Shown here piece by piece: positions 49,076-57,706 of a stretch of 61,900 nt of DNA. This stretch comes from an uncultured bacterium (lineage in GTDB: Bacteria; Gemmatimonadota; Gemmatimonadetes; Longimicrobiales; RSA9). The notes beneath the pieces are model-generated. The model was not told the origin of the DNA. It saw only the letters and a list, made by a program, of their open reading frames with translations, and made no database searches. The stretch lies in assembly GCA_937889645.1 (NCBI GenBank), contig CALBZE010000125.1:1-61900 (forward strand). The letters run 5' to 3'. Each line of letters starts with the position of its first letter. The first letter of the stretch is position 1. The translations under genes were made by a program, and so were the position numbers.

Positions 49076-49543
49076 CTAGGCTTCCAGTTGCCGGTAGAGA
49101 TCGCTCATTTCCAGGGCGCTCATCGCGGCGTCCCATCCCTTGTTGCCGGCCTTGCCGCCGGCCCGCGCGAGCGCCTGGTCGGGCGTGTCCGTCGTGAGCA
49201 CACCGAAGGCCACGGGCACCCTGCTCGACAGCGCGACCGACGCGAGCCCCTTCGACGCCTCGCCCGCGACGTAGTCGAAATGCGGCGTCTCACCGCGGAT
49301 CACGCACCCCAGGGCTACGATGCCGTCGTACCGACCCGACTCGGCCGCGCGCTTCGCGACCGGTGGCAGCTCCCACGCGCCAGGGACCCAGAAGACGTCT
49401 ACGTCGTCCTCACGGACGCCGTGCTGCACGAGGCACGCCCGCGCGCCCGCGACGAGCCGCTCCGTGACGAGCTCGTTGAAGCGGCTCACGACGATCGCGA
49501 AGCGCTTCCCCTCTCCGTTCAACCGTCCGGTGAAAACACCCAA
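49076..49543 (-). CDS. ribH: 6,7-dimethyl-8-ribityllumazine synthase
   Basis: This 155-aa enzyme makes 6,7-dimethyl-8-ribityllumazine. It contains VVSRFNELVTERLVAGA, VPGAWELPPVAKR, GCVIRGETPHFDYVAGEASKG with the catalytic His, and PVAFGVLTTDT. The start is a TTG at 49543 with GGAGGAGG upstream. Confidence 0.95.
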   Translation of the reverse strand: MGVFTGRLNGEGKRFAIVVSRFNELVTERLVAGARACLVQHGVREDDVDVFWVPGAWELPPVAKRAAESGRYDGIVALGCVIRGETPHFDYVAGEASKGLASVALSSRVPVAFGVLTTDTPDQALARAGGKAGNKGWDAAMSALEMSDLYRQLEA

Positions 49544-49567
49544 TTCCCCGTCCTCCTCCGTCGAAGG

Positions 49568-50920
49568 CTACGTCTCTGCCGTCACCGCGTCCGCGGGCCG
49601 CTGCGGCTCGGCGGCGGCCTGCTCACCGCGCTCCGCCGGCGTAGCGGCCGCGCGCGGCGTGGTCGGCGCCTCCGCGCGCCCCTCGACCGGCTGGGCCGCC
49701 GGCTCGAGCTCGTCGAAATCCCCCAGCAGATGCCCCAGCTTCGTCCGCTTCGTCTCGAGGTAGCCGCGGTTGTAGTTCGATGGCCGGATCTGGATCGGCT
49801 CGCGGCCCGTGATCTTCAGGCCGTACCCCTCGAGCCCCACGATCTTGCGCGGGTTGTTCGTCAGGATCCGGATCGAGCTGAGCCCCAGGTCGAGGAGGAT
49901 CTGGGCGCCGATCCCGAAGTCGCGCAGGTCCGGCTTGAAGCCGAGCGACTCGTTCGCCTGCACCGTGTCCTGCCCCTGGTCCTGGAGCGCGTACGCGCGG
50001 ATCTTGTTCGCCAGCCCGATCCCGCGCCCCTCCTGCTTCAGGTACACGACGGCGCCCTCGCCCTCCTCCTCGATGCGGCGCATGGCGGCATGGAGCTGCT
50101 CGCCGCAGTCGCAGCGCAGCGAGTGGAAGACGTCGCCGGTCAGACACTCGGAGTGCATGCGCACCAGGACGTTCTTTTTGCCGGCGATGTCGCCCTTGAC
50201 GAGCGCGACGTGCTCGCGCTGGTCGACCTGGCTCTCGTACGCGATGATACGGAAATGGCCGAACGGCGTGGGCATGTCGGCCTCGGCGACGCGCCGCACC
50301 AGCCGCTCGTGCCGGAGCCTGTAGGCGACGATCTGGGCGACGGTGATGAACTTCAGCCCGTGCTTCGCCGCGAACGCCTCCAGCTCGGGGCGGCGCGCCA
50401 TCGTCCCGTCCGGGTTCATGATCTCGCAGATCACGCCCGCGGGCGGCAGACCCGCGAGACGCGCCAGGTCGACGGACGCCTCCGTCTGCCCGACGCGCCG
50501 CAGGACGCCGCCCGGCACCGCGCGCAGCGGGAAGATGTGCCCCGGCCTGCGCAGGTCGTGGGGCTTCGTGCTCGGGTCCGCCAGGAGCCGGATCGTCGTC
50601 GCACGGTCCGACGCGCTGATCCCGGTCGTCACACCGAAGCGCTGGTGCGCGTCGACGGAGACCGTGAACGCGGTGCCGTACCCGTCCTGGTTATGGTCCG
50701 TCATGAGCGGCAGGTCGAGCTCGTCGGCGCGCTCGGGCGCGAGCGCCACGCAGATGAGCCCCCGGCCGTGCGTCGCCATGAAGTTGACGTGCTCGGGCGT
50801 GACCAGCGCCGCCGCGCAGACCAGGTCGCCCTCGTTCTCGCGGTCCTCGTCGTCGGCGACGATGACCATCTTCCCCTGGCGAATGTCCTCTATGGCGTCT
50901 TCGACGCGATCGAACGGCAT
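49568..50920 (-). CDS. ribBA: Bifunctional DHBP synthase / GTP cyclohydrolase II
   Basis: This 450-aa fusion supplies both riboflavin precursors. The RibB half (about 1-205) has DDEDRENEGDLVCAA, RPGHIFPLRA and SVDLARLAGLPPAGVICEIMN. The RibA half has RMHSECLTGDVFHSLRCDCGEQL with the three zinc cysteines, and QEGRGIGLANKI. An Ala/Pro-rich tail of about 45 residues is extra. The ribosome-binding site is GGAAGGTG. Confidence 0.95.
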   Translation of the reverse strand: MPFDRVEDAIEDIRQGKMVIVADDEDRENEGDLVCAAALVTPEHVNFMATHGRGLICVALAPERADELDLPLMTDHNQDGYGTAFTVSVDAHQRFGVTTGISASDRATTIRLLADPSTKPHDLRRPGHIFPLRAVPGGVLRRVGQTEASVDLARLAGLPPAGVICEIMNPDGTMARRPELEAFAAKHGLKFITVAQIVAYRLRHERLVRRVAEADMPTPFGHFRIIAYESQVDQREHVALVKGDIAGKKNVLVRMHSECLTGDVFHSLRCDCGEQLHAAMRRIEEEGEGAVVYLKQEGRGIGLANKIRAYALQDQGQDTVQANESLGFKPDLRDFGIGAQILLDLGLSSIRILTNNPRKIVGLEGYGLKITGREPIQIRPSNYNRGYLETKRTKLGHLLGDFDELEPAAQPVEGRAEAPTTPRAAATPAERGEQAAAEPQRPADAVTAET

Positions 50921-50948
50921 TTTTCACCTTCCGGGCTGGAAGCGGAGC

Positions 50949-51563
50949 TCAGCCTTGTACCCCGGAGGTCGCGCTCCGCTTCAGGTAATGGACGACGAAC
51001 CTGCCGAGCAGGTCGCCCTCCAGGTTCACCCGCGAGCCGACGCCGAGCCGTGAGAGCGTCGTGTGCTCCCAGGTGTACGGGATCACCGTGATCTGGACCA
51101 CGTCCCGGGCCGGGAGCGCGTTCACCGTCATGCTGACGCCATCGACGGTGATCGAGCCGTGCAGCACCGTGACCTCCGCGACCTCTTCCGGCATGCGGAT
51201 GTCGATCCGCCGGTGCTCTCCGTGCTGCTCGACCGAGAGCACGGTCCCCACGCCATCCACGTGCCCCGACACGAAGTGGCCGCCGATCCGCCCGCCGAAC
51301 GCGAGCGCCCGCTCCAGGTTCACGCCCCGGCCGGGCTCGAACTCGCCCAGCGTCGTGCGGGAGAGCGTGGTCCCGATGGCGACGACGTCGAAGCCGCGAT
51401 CGTCGATCGCGACGACGGTCTGGCAGACGCCGTCGACCGCGATGGAATCGCCGAGCGTGAGCCCGTCGAGGACCCGGGCCGCGTCGATCGTGAGCCGCAC
51501 TCCGTTCTCGACGGGAGCCACGGCGCGGACGCGGCCGACTTCTTCGACGATCCCGGTGAACAT
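50949..51563 (-). CDS. ribE: Riboflavin synthase alpha chain
   Basis: This 204-aa protein shows the two repeated lumazine-binding domains. MFTGIVEEVGRV starts the first and GGRIGGHFVSGHVDGVG the second, and SITVDGVSMTVN mirrors SIAVDGVCQTVV. It converts two lumazines to riboflavin. Its ATG directly follows the ribD stop. Confidence 0.94.
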   Translation of the reverse strand: MFTGIVEEVGRVRAVAPVENGVRLTIDAARVLDGLTLGDSIAVDGVCQTVVAIDDRGFDVVAIGTTLSRTTLGEFEPGRGVNLERALAFGGRIGGHFVSGHVDGVGTVLSVEQHGEHRRIDIRMPEEVAEVTVLHGSITVDGVSMTVNALPARDVVQITVIPYTWEHTTLSRLGVGSRVNLEGDLLGRFVVHYLKRSATSGVQG

Positions 51564-52667
51564 CTAACGAATCCTGTCCAGTTGCACCATGACGTCCGCG
51601 CCGAACTCGGCGACGGCGCGGCGGACCCAGCCGTCGCGGGCCGCGGCGGGGATTCGCCCCGGGAACGCCGGGACACCGTCGCGGCCGAAGAGCTTGGGAG
51701 CGTAGAACAGGTAGAGCCGCTCGATCAGGTCCGCCTCGAGCAGCGCCCCGCCCACGCGCCCGCCGCCCTCGCAGAACACGGAACGCACGTGTTCGTCGGC
51801 GAGCCGGGCGAGCGCGGCGTCGAGGTCAATGTGGCGACCGACGCGCGGGACGGCCAGGGTCCGCACGCCGCGGGCCTCGAGCGCCGCGCGCCGTTCAGCC
51901 GGCGCGTCCGCCGCGCACACCACCCAGACGGGGGCCTCGCCTACCGTGTCGACGAGTCGGGATTCCAGCGGGAGACGCGCGTCGGAGTCGAGGACGACGC
52001 GGACCGGAGGGACGCGCGGGGCGACGGCGCCGCGGACGGTGAGCAACGGGTCGTCGGCCAGGATGGTGCCGATCCCGACGAGGATGGCGTCGAACCCGGC
52101 GCGCAGCCGGTGCGCCTCCGCACGGGCCTCGTTCCCGGTCACCGCCGTCGGCCGGCCCCTCCGGCTCGACAGCCGGCCGTCCAGCGAGAGCGCGTACTTG
52201 AGGGCGACGAACGGCGTGCCCCGTTCGACGGCGTGGAAGAACGCCGCGTTCAGCGCTCGCGCCGCGTCGCGTTCGACACCGATCTCGACCTCTATCCCGG
52301 CCGCCCGCAGCCGCTCCGCGCCACCCCGCGCGACCGGGTGCGGGTCCTCCGCCGCGATCACGACGCGCGCCACGCCCGAGGCGACGATCGCGTCCGTGCA
52401 CGGCGGCGTCTTCCCGAAGTGATTGCACGGCTCGAGCGTGACGTAGAGCGTCGCGCCTCGCGCCAGCTCGCCGGCGGCGCGGAGCGCCACGACCTCCGCG
52501 TGCGGCCCGCCGAACTCGCCGTGGAACCCCTCGCCCACCACGTCCCCATCCCGCACGACGACGGCGCCGACGAGCGGGTTCGGGTGCACCCTCCCCCAGC
52601 CTCGCTCGGCCAGCGACAACGCGCGCCTCATGAAGGCACGGTCGCTCGACGGGGCCAGTGACGCCAT
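51564..52667 (-). CDS. ribD: Bifunctional deaminase/reductase RibD
   Basis: This 367-aa protein carries out the second and third steps of riboflavin synthesis. The deaminase domain has HAEVVALRAAG and LEPCNHFGKTPPCTDAI zinc motifs. The reductase domain follows from about 150 with FVALKYALSLDGRLS and CEGGGRVGGALLEADLI. It is first of the rib genes. Only 18 bp separates it from the upstream gene, so no FMN riboswitch fits there. Confidence 0.94.
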   Translation of the reverse strand: MASLAPSSDRAFMRRALSLAERGWGRVHPNPLVGAVVVRDGDVVGEGFHGEFGGPHAEVVALRAAGELARGATLYVTLEPCNHFGKTPPCTDAIVASGVARVVIAAEDPHPVARGGAERLRAAGIEVEIGVERDAARALNAAFFHAVERGTPFVALKYALSLDGRLSSRRGRPTAVTGNEARAEAHRLRAGFDAILVGIGTILADDPLLTVRGAVAPRVPPVRVVLDSDARLPLESRLVDTVGEAPVWVVCAADAPAERRAALEARGVRTLAVPRVGRHIDLDAALARLADEHVRSVFCEGGGRVGGALLEADLIERLYLFYAPKLFGRDGVPAFPGRIPAAARDGWVRRAVAEFGADVMVQLDRIR

Positions 52668-52685
52668 GTGCGGGTGAGACGGTCG

Positions 52686-53693
52686 TCAGATCGAGAGGCG
52701 CAACGCGAGGCTGCCGAAGAAGCGGCTCCCTTCGGCATCGAAGTCGACATTCGCCGGGAGCGCGCCCGGCACCGCATCCGCCCCGGACTGCCACCCGACC
52801 TCGGCCACGAGACTCAGGATCAGCACCGTCCAGGACACGTTGCCGAACAGCGCGAAGCGGTCGTTCTCGAAGTCCTCGAACCTGATCCGGACCGGCGTCG
52901 CGGCCAGGCTCACCGGGTCCCTGAACCCGAACTCGACGTCGCTCGAGTAGTGGTCGTAGGCGGCGCCGAGCGTGAGCCCGAGGAACATGATCCGCTTCCC
53001 GACCGCGCCCCGCAGGCTCCAGATCCCCATGTCCATGTCGAAGAACGAATCGTCCATGGTGAGGTCCCGGTCGCCGAAGGTGAAGCCGCCGACCCGGCGA
53101 TACATCCCGGTGACCGAGATCCCCGGCATGGTGAACGACTCGCGCAGGATCCCGAGCCGCAACCCGCCGCCGACCGTCCAGGGCGAATCGCGGAACCCGT
53201 CCTCGCCGCCCGGGAGCGGGAGCACGCCGATGCTGAGCAGCCCGTCCAGCGACCCGACACCACCGACCGTGGGCGCCAGCGACCACCCGCTCATGATCCC
53301 GATCGCGCCGTCCACGTTGAGGCTGGGCACGAAGATGCCGATCTCGCGCCGGTCGTCGAAGTCGAGAATCGGCGGCAGGTCGGCGAACACGCCCGTCGCC
53401 CGCCCGGCGAGGCTGAGGCGCGGCAACGCCCCGAGGCGCATCCCCAGTGTGCTCGCGGTGCCGGGGACGGGGTTGCCACCGGCCGCGGCGAAGCCTACGA
53501 CGGGCTGCGCGATCTCGATCGCCTGCGCGACCATGTTGCAGAAGCGCACTGCGTTGGGGCTGATCACCGACGACGACGTGGCCAGCAGCGAGCAGCGCTG
53601 GACGAGCGCGCGCTCCTGCGCCGCGACGTCCGCGGGCGCCAGCGCCAGCCACGCCGCCGCCGCGGCCACCGGGAGGATCGTCTTGCGCGCCAT
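52686..53693 (-). CDS. Predicted secreted outer-membrane beta-barrel protein
   Basis: This 335-aa protein has a clear signal peptide (about 1-25, ending ADVAAQ) and a body rich in alternating strands with Gly and aromatic residues (for example GISVTGMYRRVGGFTFGD), ending ALRLSI. The pattern fits an outer-membrane barrel. A conserved-looking RCSLLATSS and PNAVRFCNMV pair could form a disulphide. I do not recognise the family. The start has an AAGGAGGT site. It lies between purM and ribD. Confidence 0.6.
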   Translation of the reverse strand: MARKTILPVAAAAAWLALAPADVAAQERALVQRCSLLATSSSVISPNAVRFCNMVAQAIEIAQPVVGFAAAGGNPVPGTASTLGMRLGALPRLSLAGRATGVFADLPPILDFDDRREIGIFVPSLNVDGAIGIMSGWSLAPTVGGVGSLDGLLSIGVLPLPGGEDGFRDSPWTVGGGLRLGILRESFTMPGISVTGMYRRVGGFTFGDRDLTMDDSFFDMDMGIWSLRGAVGKRIMFLGLTLGAAYDHYSSDVEFGFRDPVSLAATPVRIRFEDFENDRFALFGNVSWTVLILSLVAEVGWQSGADAVPGALPANVDFDAEGSRFFGSLALRLSI

Positions 53694-53725
53694 CACAACC
53701 TCCTTAGCATCCCACCAGCACGGCG

Positions 53726-54781
53726 TTACAGGAGCCTCACCCTCTCCTCGCCCCGCGCCACTTCGCCCGCGACCCACGCCGACTCGCCCGCCTCCCGCAG
53801 CCGTGAGACGACGGTGTCCGCCTCGGCGGGCGGAACGATCAGCACCATCCCCACGCCCATGTTGAAGGTGTGGTACATCTCCTCGTCGGCCACGCGGCCG
53901 TGGCGCATGATCGCCTGGAACTCCGGGGGCACGGTCCAGCTCGACCGCTCGACGCGCGCCTCGAGGCCGTCGGGGATCACGCGGGCGAGGTTCTCGGGGA
54001 GCCCGCCGCCGGTGATGTGGGCGAGGGCGTGAACGAGCCCGCCCTCGATCAGAGGATAGACCGGCTTCAGGTAGCTTCGGTGCACGCGCAGCAGCACTTC
54101 GGCGACGGACGCGTCGTGGTCCGGGAACGGGTCGTCCACGCCGAGCCCGAGCCGATCGAAGAGCAGCCGCCGCACCAGCGAATAACCGTTGGTGTGGAAT
54201 CCGTTCGATGCCAGCCCGATGAGGATGTCGCCCTCGCGGACGCGGTGCTTCCCGGGCCGTCCCTCCTCCTCGACGATCCCGACGATGAAGCCCGCCAGGT
54301 CGTACTCGCCCGGCGCGTAGAAATCCGGCATCTCCGCCGTCTCGCCGCCGAGCAGCGCGCACCCGTTCTCCCGGCACCCCTCGGCCACGCCCGCCACGAT
54401 CTGCTCGGTCACGCCCGCCTCGAGCCGCCCCATCCCGATGTAATCCAGGAAGAAGAGCGGCCGCGCGCCTTCGACCAGGATGTCGTCGACGCAGTGGTTG
54501 ACCAGGTCGCACCCGACCGTGTCGTGGCGGCCGGCCATCATCGCGACCTTCAGCTTGGTCCCGACGCCGTCCGCGCTCGCGACCAGCGCCGGGGACGACA
54601 ATCCGGCCGGGACGCGGAAGATCCCGCCGAACGAGCCGGGCTCCGAGATCACGCCCGGGATCTCCGTCGAGCGGACCAGCTCGGCGATGCTCCGCTTGGC
54701 CCTCTGGGCGACGTCTCGGTCTACCCCGGCGTCGCGGTAGCTCAGGCCGGGCGTCCCGGCCACCTCCGTCGGCTCAGGCAT
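53726..54781 (-). CDS. purM: Phosphoribosylformylglycinamidine cyclo-ligase
   Basis: This 351-aa AIR synthetase performs the fifth step of purine synthesis. It shows SYRDAGVDRD, ASADGVGTKLKVA, GCDLVNHCVDDILVEGARPLFFLDYIG, LLGGETAEMPDFY, and HTNGYSLVRR. The start overlaps the PfkB gene stop by 8 nt. Confidence 0.95.
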   Translation of the reverse strand: MPEPTEVAGTPGLSYRDAGVDRDVAQRAKRSIAELVRSTEIPGVISEPGSFGGIFRVPAGLSSPALVASADGVGTKLKVAMMAGRHDTVGCDLVNHCVDDILVEGARPLFFLDYIGMGRLEAGVTEQIVAGVAEGCRENGCALLGGETAEMPDFYAPGEYDLAGFIVGIVEEEGRPGKHRVREGDILIGLASNGFHTNGYSLVRRLLFDRLGLGVDDPFPDHDASVAEVLLRVHRSYLKPVYPLIEGGLVHALAHITGGGLPENLARVIPDGLEARVERSSWTVPPEFQAIMRHGRVADEEMYHTFNMGVGMVLIVPPAEADTVVSRLREAGESAWVAGEVARGEERVRLL

Positions 54782-55703
54782 GGATGTTCGCGCTCCAGGC
54801 GTGCTCGAATGCGGTCATCTCGCGGAACGCCGCGACCCGCTCGTGGACCGAGTCCATGTCCAGGTCGACCAGGCGTTCCACGCTGAATCGTTCGACGGCG
54901 AAAGACCCGAGCGCCGAGCCGTAGACCATCGCCCGCCGCATCTCGACCGGATCCGTCGATCCGGCTTGCGCCAGGTAGCCGAGGAAGCCGCCGGCGAACG
55001 AGTCGCCCGCGCCGGTCGGGTCGAAGACCACCTCCAGCGGATACCCCGGCGTGAAGAAGACCATGTTCGGCGTGAAGAGGATCGCCCCGTGCTCGCCCTT
55101 CTTCACGACGACGTAGCGCGGGCCGCGCTGCTGCACCCACCGCGCCGCGCGGACCAGGTTGTAATCCCCGGACAGCGCGCGGATCTCGGCGTCGTTGATC
55201 AGGAGCACGTCGACGCGCCCCAGGAGCCGGATCAGGGCATCCTTCTTCGACTCGATCCAGTAGTTCATGGTGTCGCACGCAACCAGCCGCGGCGAGCGGA
55301 CCTGGTCGAGCACGTCCCACTGCAGCTCCGGGTCGATGTTGGCGAGGAACACCCACTCGGCGTCCCGGAACGAATCCGGGATCTGCGGCCGGAAGTCCGC
55401 GAACACGCCGAGGCGCGTCTCCCGCGTGATCGCCGTGTTCAGGTCGAAGTCGTAATAACCGGACCAGCGGAAGCTCTCGCCCGACGCCCGCGCCAGCCCG
55501 CTCAGGTCGACGCCCCGCCCGGACAGGAAGGCGAGTTTCTCCGTCGGGTAGTCGTCGCCCACCACGCCCACCAGCTGCACCGGATGGAACAGGGAGGCCG
55601 CGGCGCTGAAGAAGACCGCGGACCCGCCCAGCGCGTCCTCCGTGCGCCCGAACGGCGTTTCCACCGAGTCGAGCGCCACGCTCCCGACCACCAGCAAGCT
55701 CAT
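54774..55703 (-). CDS. PfkB-family sugar or nucleoside kinase
   Basis: This 309-aa protein has the PfkB pattern, with GGSAVFFSAAASLFHPVQLVGVVGDDYP near the start and the catalytic FDPTGAGDSFAGGFLGYLA. The substrate is not clear; the family includes ribokinase, adenosine kinase and related enzymes. The context with purM suggests nucleoside or ribose metabolism, but that is inference. The start overlaps argS (ATGA). Confidence 0.85.
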   Translation of the reverse strand: MSLLVVGSVALDSVETPFGRTEDALGGSAVFFSAAASLFHPVQLVGVVGDDYPTEKLAFLSGRGVDLSGLARASGESFRWSGYYDFDLNTAITRETRLGVFADFRPQIPDSFRDAEWVFLANIDPELQWDVLDQVRSPRLVACDTMNYWIESKKDALIRLLGRVDVLLINDAEIRALSGDYNLVRAARWVQQRGPRYVVVKKGEHGAILFTPNMVFFTPGYPLEVVFDPTGAGDSFAGGFLGYLAQAGSTDPVEMRRAMVYGSALGSFAVERFSVERLVDLDMDSVHERVAAFREMTAFEHAWSANIHA

Positions 55704-57382
55704 TCTGCGTCCTCCCGTTCCATGCGTTCCGGTGCCGTGAGCCCCAGCAGCTCGAGGCCGTTGCGGAGCACGATCGATACCCCGCGCGTCAGCACGAGGC
55801 GTGCGCGCCGCAGCGCCTCGTCCTCCGTCAGCACGGCGAGTGCCGGGTTCCGGCTCGGATTGCCTGCGTGGTACCAGGAGTTGACCATCCCGGCCGTCGC
55901 CTCGAGATACTCGCAGACCATGTGCGGCGCGCGCGCATCGGCCGCCCGCTCGACGACTTCCGGGAAGAGCGCGAGCTGCTTGATCAGCGCCTGCTCCATC
56001 GGATCGGTCAACAGGCCGAGATCCGCCGTCCGCGGATCCGCCTCCTCCGGTTCCACACCCGCTTTGCGCAGGATGCTCTTCATCCGCGCATGGGCGTACT
56101 GCACCTTGTAGACCGGGTTCTTCTCCGAGTGGTCCAGCGCCAGGTCGAGGTCGAAGACCATCTGCGCTTCAGCGCTGCGCATCAGGAAGAAGTAGCGCGC
56201 CACGTCGACGCCCGTCTCCTCGAACAGGTCGCGCAGCGTGACGATCTCGCCGGCGCGCTTGCTCAGCCGGACCTCCTTCCCGCCGCGCATGACGCGCACG
56301 ATCTGTACGATCACGACCTCGAGGAAGTCCGGCAGACCGAGCGCGGCGAGCGCGGCCTTCATGCGCGGCACGTACCCGTGGTGGTCGGCGCCCCAGACGT
56401 CGATCGCGAGGTCGAACCCGCGCCGCGCCTTCTCGCGATGGTACGCGATGTCGGGCGTGAAATACGTGTACGTGCCGTCGCCCTTGACGAGGACGCGGTC
56501 CTTGTCGTCCCCGAACGTGGTCGTCCGCAGCCAGAGCGCGCCGTCGGCCTCGTAGGTGAGGCCTCGCTCGCCCAGCTCGCGCAGCGTGTCCTGGATCCGG
56601 TTCTCGGCGTAGATCCTCGTTTCCGGGTACCACTCGTCGAAGACGACGCGGAAGACCCTGAGGTCCTCCTCCTGTTCCGAGCGCAGCCGGCGCACGCCCC
56701 AGTCGCGCAGCCACTGGCGACGGGCGCCGGGGTCCATCGCCCGGAGCTTGTCGCCCGCTTCCGCCTCGACCTCGGCGGCCAGGTCGACCAGGTACTCGCC
56801 CATGTACCCGCCCTCGGGCAGCTCAGCGGCCTCGCCCTGGCGCTGCCGCCACCGGACCTCGAGCGACTCGGCGAGCCGGTCGATCTGCACGCCCGCGTCG
56901 TTGATGTAGAACTCGCGGGCGACCTCGTGCCCCGTCCACTCGAGGAGGCTCGCGATCGCATCGCCGATCGCGGCGCCGCGACCGTGCGCCACGTGCAGCG
57001 GCCCCGTCGGGTTCGCCGAGACGAACTCGACCATGACCCGGCGCCCCGCCCCGCTCGACGACCGGCCGAACGCGCGGTCCGCCTCGACGATCGAGGCGAG
57101 CTGGGATTGGAAAACCGACTCCGCGAAGCGGAAGTTGATGAACCCGGGCCCCGCGATCTCTACCGACGCGAGCCCGGCCTGTGAGCGGTCCAGCCGCTCG
57201 ACGATCGCTTCCGCCACCTCGCGGGGCGGGCGGCCGAGCCGCCCGGCCAGCACCATCGCGACGTTGGTCGCGACGTCCCCGTGCTCCGGGTTGCGCGGCC
57301 GCTCCAGCCGGACCGGCACCTCCGTGCCGGCCAACTCCGAAACGATCGCCTCGATCTGTTCCTTCAGTCTCTCTGACGGCAT
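55700..57382 (-). CDS. argS: Arginyl-tRNA synthetase
   Basis: This 560-aa class I enzyme has the HIGH-type motif HVAHG in FVSANPTGPLHVAHGRG and the N-terminal Add1 domain with LERPRNPEHGDVATNVA. KVQYAHARMKSILR begins the C-terminal DALR anticodon-binding domain. The KMSKS loop is degenerate, as often in ArgRS. It starts 1 nt inside the upstream gene's stop (TAATG). Confidence 0.95.
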   Translation of the reverse strand: MPSERLKEQIEAIVSELAGTEVPVRLERPRNPEHGDVATNVAMVLAGRLGRPPREVAEAIVERLDRSQAGLASVEIAGPGFINFRFAESVFQSQLASIVEADRAFGRSSSGAGRRVMVEFVSANPTGPLHVAHGRGAAIGDAIASLLEWTGHEVAREFYINDAGVQIDRLAESLEVRWRQRQGEAAELPEGGYMGEYLVDLAAEVEAEAGDKLRAMDPGARRQWLRDWGVRRLRSEQEEDLRVFRVVFDEWYPETRIYAENRIQDTLRELGERGLTYEADGALWLRTTTFGDDKDRVLVKGDGTYTYFTPDIAYHREKARRGFDLAIDVWGADHHGYVPRMKAALAALGLPDFLEVVIVQIVRVMRGGKEVRLSKRAGEIVTLRDLFEETGVDVARYFFLMRSAEAQMVFDLDLALDHSEKNPVYKVQYAHARMKSILRKAGVEPEEADPRTADLGLLTDPMEQALIKQLALFPEVVERAADARAPHMVCEYLEATAGMVNSWYHAGNPSRNPALAVLTEDEALRRARLVLTRGVSIVLRNGLELLGLTAPERMEREDAE

Positions 57383-57654
57383 TAGTCCTTCGATGACGAC
57401 GAGCCGGTCGACGACTTCGACTCGCTCTTCCCCGAGCCGCCGGCCTTGTCCGCCTCGGCGGCCTTCTTGTAGCTATCGCTCCTGTAGTCCGTGATGTAGA
57501 AGCCGGAGCCCTTGAAGAGCAGGCCGCCGCCCGCGGACAGTTGACGCTCCGCCTCGGCGCCGCACTTGGGGCACGTGGCCACCGGCGGATCGCTCATCCG
57601 CTGGAACTGCTCGAAGTCATGCCCATTCGAACAGCGATACTCGTACGTCGGCAT
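57382..57654 (-). CDS. FmdB-type zinc-ribbon protein
   Basis: This 90-aa protein has MPTYEYRCSNGHDFEQFQ and CPKCGAEAERQLS, the two CxxC-like pairs of FmdB/CxxC-CxxC regulatory proteins. The tail is Ser/Lys-rich and low in complexity. The function is unknown, though FmdB was first linked to formamidase regulation. The ATG at 57654 was chosen because MPTYEYRC is the conserved N-terminus. Confidence 0.88.
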   Translation of the reverse strand: MPTYEYRCSNGHDFEQFQRMSDPPVATCPKCGAEAERQLSAGGGLLFKGSGFYITDYRSDSYKKAAEADKAGGSGKSESKSSTGSSSSKD

Positions 57655-57706
57655 TTCCAACCTCTGTGCTTCACGAACGATGTCTGCTACTGCTTCGCGG
57701 CCGCGG

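Noticed and set aside
52668..52685. FMN riboswitch upstream of ribD
   Set aside because: Only 18 bp separate ribD from the preceding gene, so no aptamer fits.
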